From the NCBI GenBank assembly GCA_017529085.1, contig JAFXOC010000153.1:1-5307 (forward strand): 5,307 nucleotides of DNA, in the 5' to 3' direction. Each line of letters starts with the position of its first letter. Within the stretch, counting starts at the first letter, position 1. Below the pieces are notes generated by a model. The model had not been told where the DNA came from, searched no databases, and worked only from the letters and a program-made list of their open reading frames with translations. This DNA comes from Selenomonadaceae bacterium (lineage in GTDB: Bacteria; Bacillota; Negativicutes; Selenomonadales; Selenomonadaceae). This document shows, one piece after another, positions 4,641 through 5,307 of this stretch. The position numbers and the translations under genes were made by a program.

Positions 4641-5307
4641 TCTTTCACTTCTTCCGCATTAGCTTCTTCCTTTAACTTAACAAAAGGCACGTTAAAATAA
4701 AAATCTGCGTACTCAAGCGACACGGGATTTTTTTTAATGTCTTCCAAAAAGTTCATTGTCAGTTTCGCCTTTACCTCCATATCCGAAAGGTCTCCCAAGC
4801 GAAGCTTTATCCCCGTCACAGTTTCTCCCCAAATATCGCCGTTTTCGGCCAGTTCAAATTCTTTAATCATCTTTACTGACCTATCGTCCAACATGACCAA
4901 AAATGCAAGGATTTTTTTTGCAACGTCGTTTTGCACCTCGTCGCCTATAAAAACATCTGCTAGATATACGCCTTTTATATTGGGTATCTCCGATAATTTT
5001 GGAGCCGTATAAGCGTCTATTATTTTTCCGCCCTTATCCACGGCAAAATAACAATTTTCCGTCGCAATGGTAGCTATGGGCAATCTTTCTTTTACGGAAA
5101 TATCAATGTAACAAGGAAGCGACCGACGCACCACGACTTCTTCTATTCTTAAATCGTTTAACAATCGCTTTGAAATTTCGTCCGTTTCGACCGAAAACAG
5201 AGGCGTTCCATAGGGAATATTGCAAATCCGCTCAATATCCTCGTTAGTCAAAAACCGCATCCCATCGGTGCGAATTTCGCGTAAAACAAAAATAGGCGCA
5301 TATATGA
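4637..5307 (-). CDS. ftsQ: Cell division protein FtsQ/DivIB, 5' part missing
   Basis: FtsQ/DivIB is a single-pass membrane protein of the divisome that forms a complex with FtsL/DivIC and FtsB partners outside the membrane. The visible 222 residues hold the POTRA domain and the following beta domain. The frame stays open from the internal ATG at 5260 to the window edge. The upstream codons read IYAPIFVLREIRTDG, the expected first POTRA strand, so 5260 is not the start and the N-terminal membrane helix lies outside. POTRA features are LTNEDIERI, PYGTPLFSVETDEISKRL and RRSLPCYIDISVKERLPIA, the last matching the conserved end of FtsQ POTRA domains. The beta domain follows to VKLKEE, with a short acidic tail. 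The TGA stop overlaps the GTG start of the DUF881 gene by 4 bases. Sequence is divergent, as usual for FtsQ; the assignment rests on POTRA motifs plus gene order. Confidence 0.92.
   Translation of the reverse strand, partial: IYAPIFVLREIRTDGMRFLTNEDIERICNIPYGTPLFSVETDEISKRLLNDLRIEEVVVRRSLPCYIDISVKERLPIATIATENCYFAVDKGGKIIDAYTAPKLSEIPNIKGVYLADVFIGDEVQNDVAKKILAFLVMLDDRSVKMIKEFELAENGDIWGETVTGIKLRLGDLSDMEVKAKLTMNFLEDIKKNPVSLEYADFYFNVPFVKLKEEANAEEVKE

Noticed and set aside
4729..4919. Two runs of eight A (minus strand) in ftsQ as possible programmed slippage sites
   Set aside because: Both encode ordinary Lys-Lys pairs in a continuous frame, with no useful product in the shifted frames; plain codon use explains them.

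Overview
The window reads as one block of housekeeping genes on a Bacillota-like chromosome, all on the minus strand, so transcription runs from base 5307 towards base 1. The set ftsQ, a DUF881 (YlxW/YlxX-type) gene, sbp (DUF1290) and ftsZ is the end of a division and cell-wall (dcw) cluster in the Gram-positive style. DUF881 and Sbp are the most telling markers, because they are typical of Bacillota and Actinobacteria and absent from the dcw cluster of proteobacteria. Strong GGAGG-type ribosome sites, frequent GTG/TTG starts and a moderate GC content fit Bacillota. Negativicutes or a clostridial lineage is my guess, but the window cannot settle it.

Layout in transcription order: ftsQ (5' end cut by the window, 4637-5307) overlaps the DUF881 gene (3966-4640) by 4 bases. 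That gene is followed after 1 base by sbp (3581-3964). A 99-base AT-rich gap with a candidate promoter precedes ftsZ (2291-3481, GTG start). An intrinsic terminator starts at the ftsZ stop codon. After a short leader with a small stem-loop come dapB (1426-2217, TTG start) and, after 128 bases, asd (266-1297). A gamma-class carbonic anhydrase family gene (1-252) follows 13 bases after asd and runs off the window.

The genes fall into two linked functions. FtsQ, the DUF881 protein, Sbp and FtsZ belong to the septum machinery. Asd and DapB make aspartate semialdehyde and tetrahydrodipicolinate, which lead to meso-diaminopimelate for peptidoglycan and to lysine. There is no ftsA between sbp and ftsZ, where it is normally expected.

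I see no mobile element, CRISPR array, tRNA or rRNA, and no new protein system. The most unusual object is non-coding. Between dapB and asd, a 29-base inverted repeat of pyrimidine and purine arms is followed by a perfect 25-base polypurine mirror repeat. Together they have the strand order needed for an intramolecular triple helix. No stretch over 300 bases lacks a gene; the longest gap is the 128 bases between dapB and asd.
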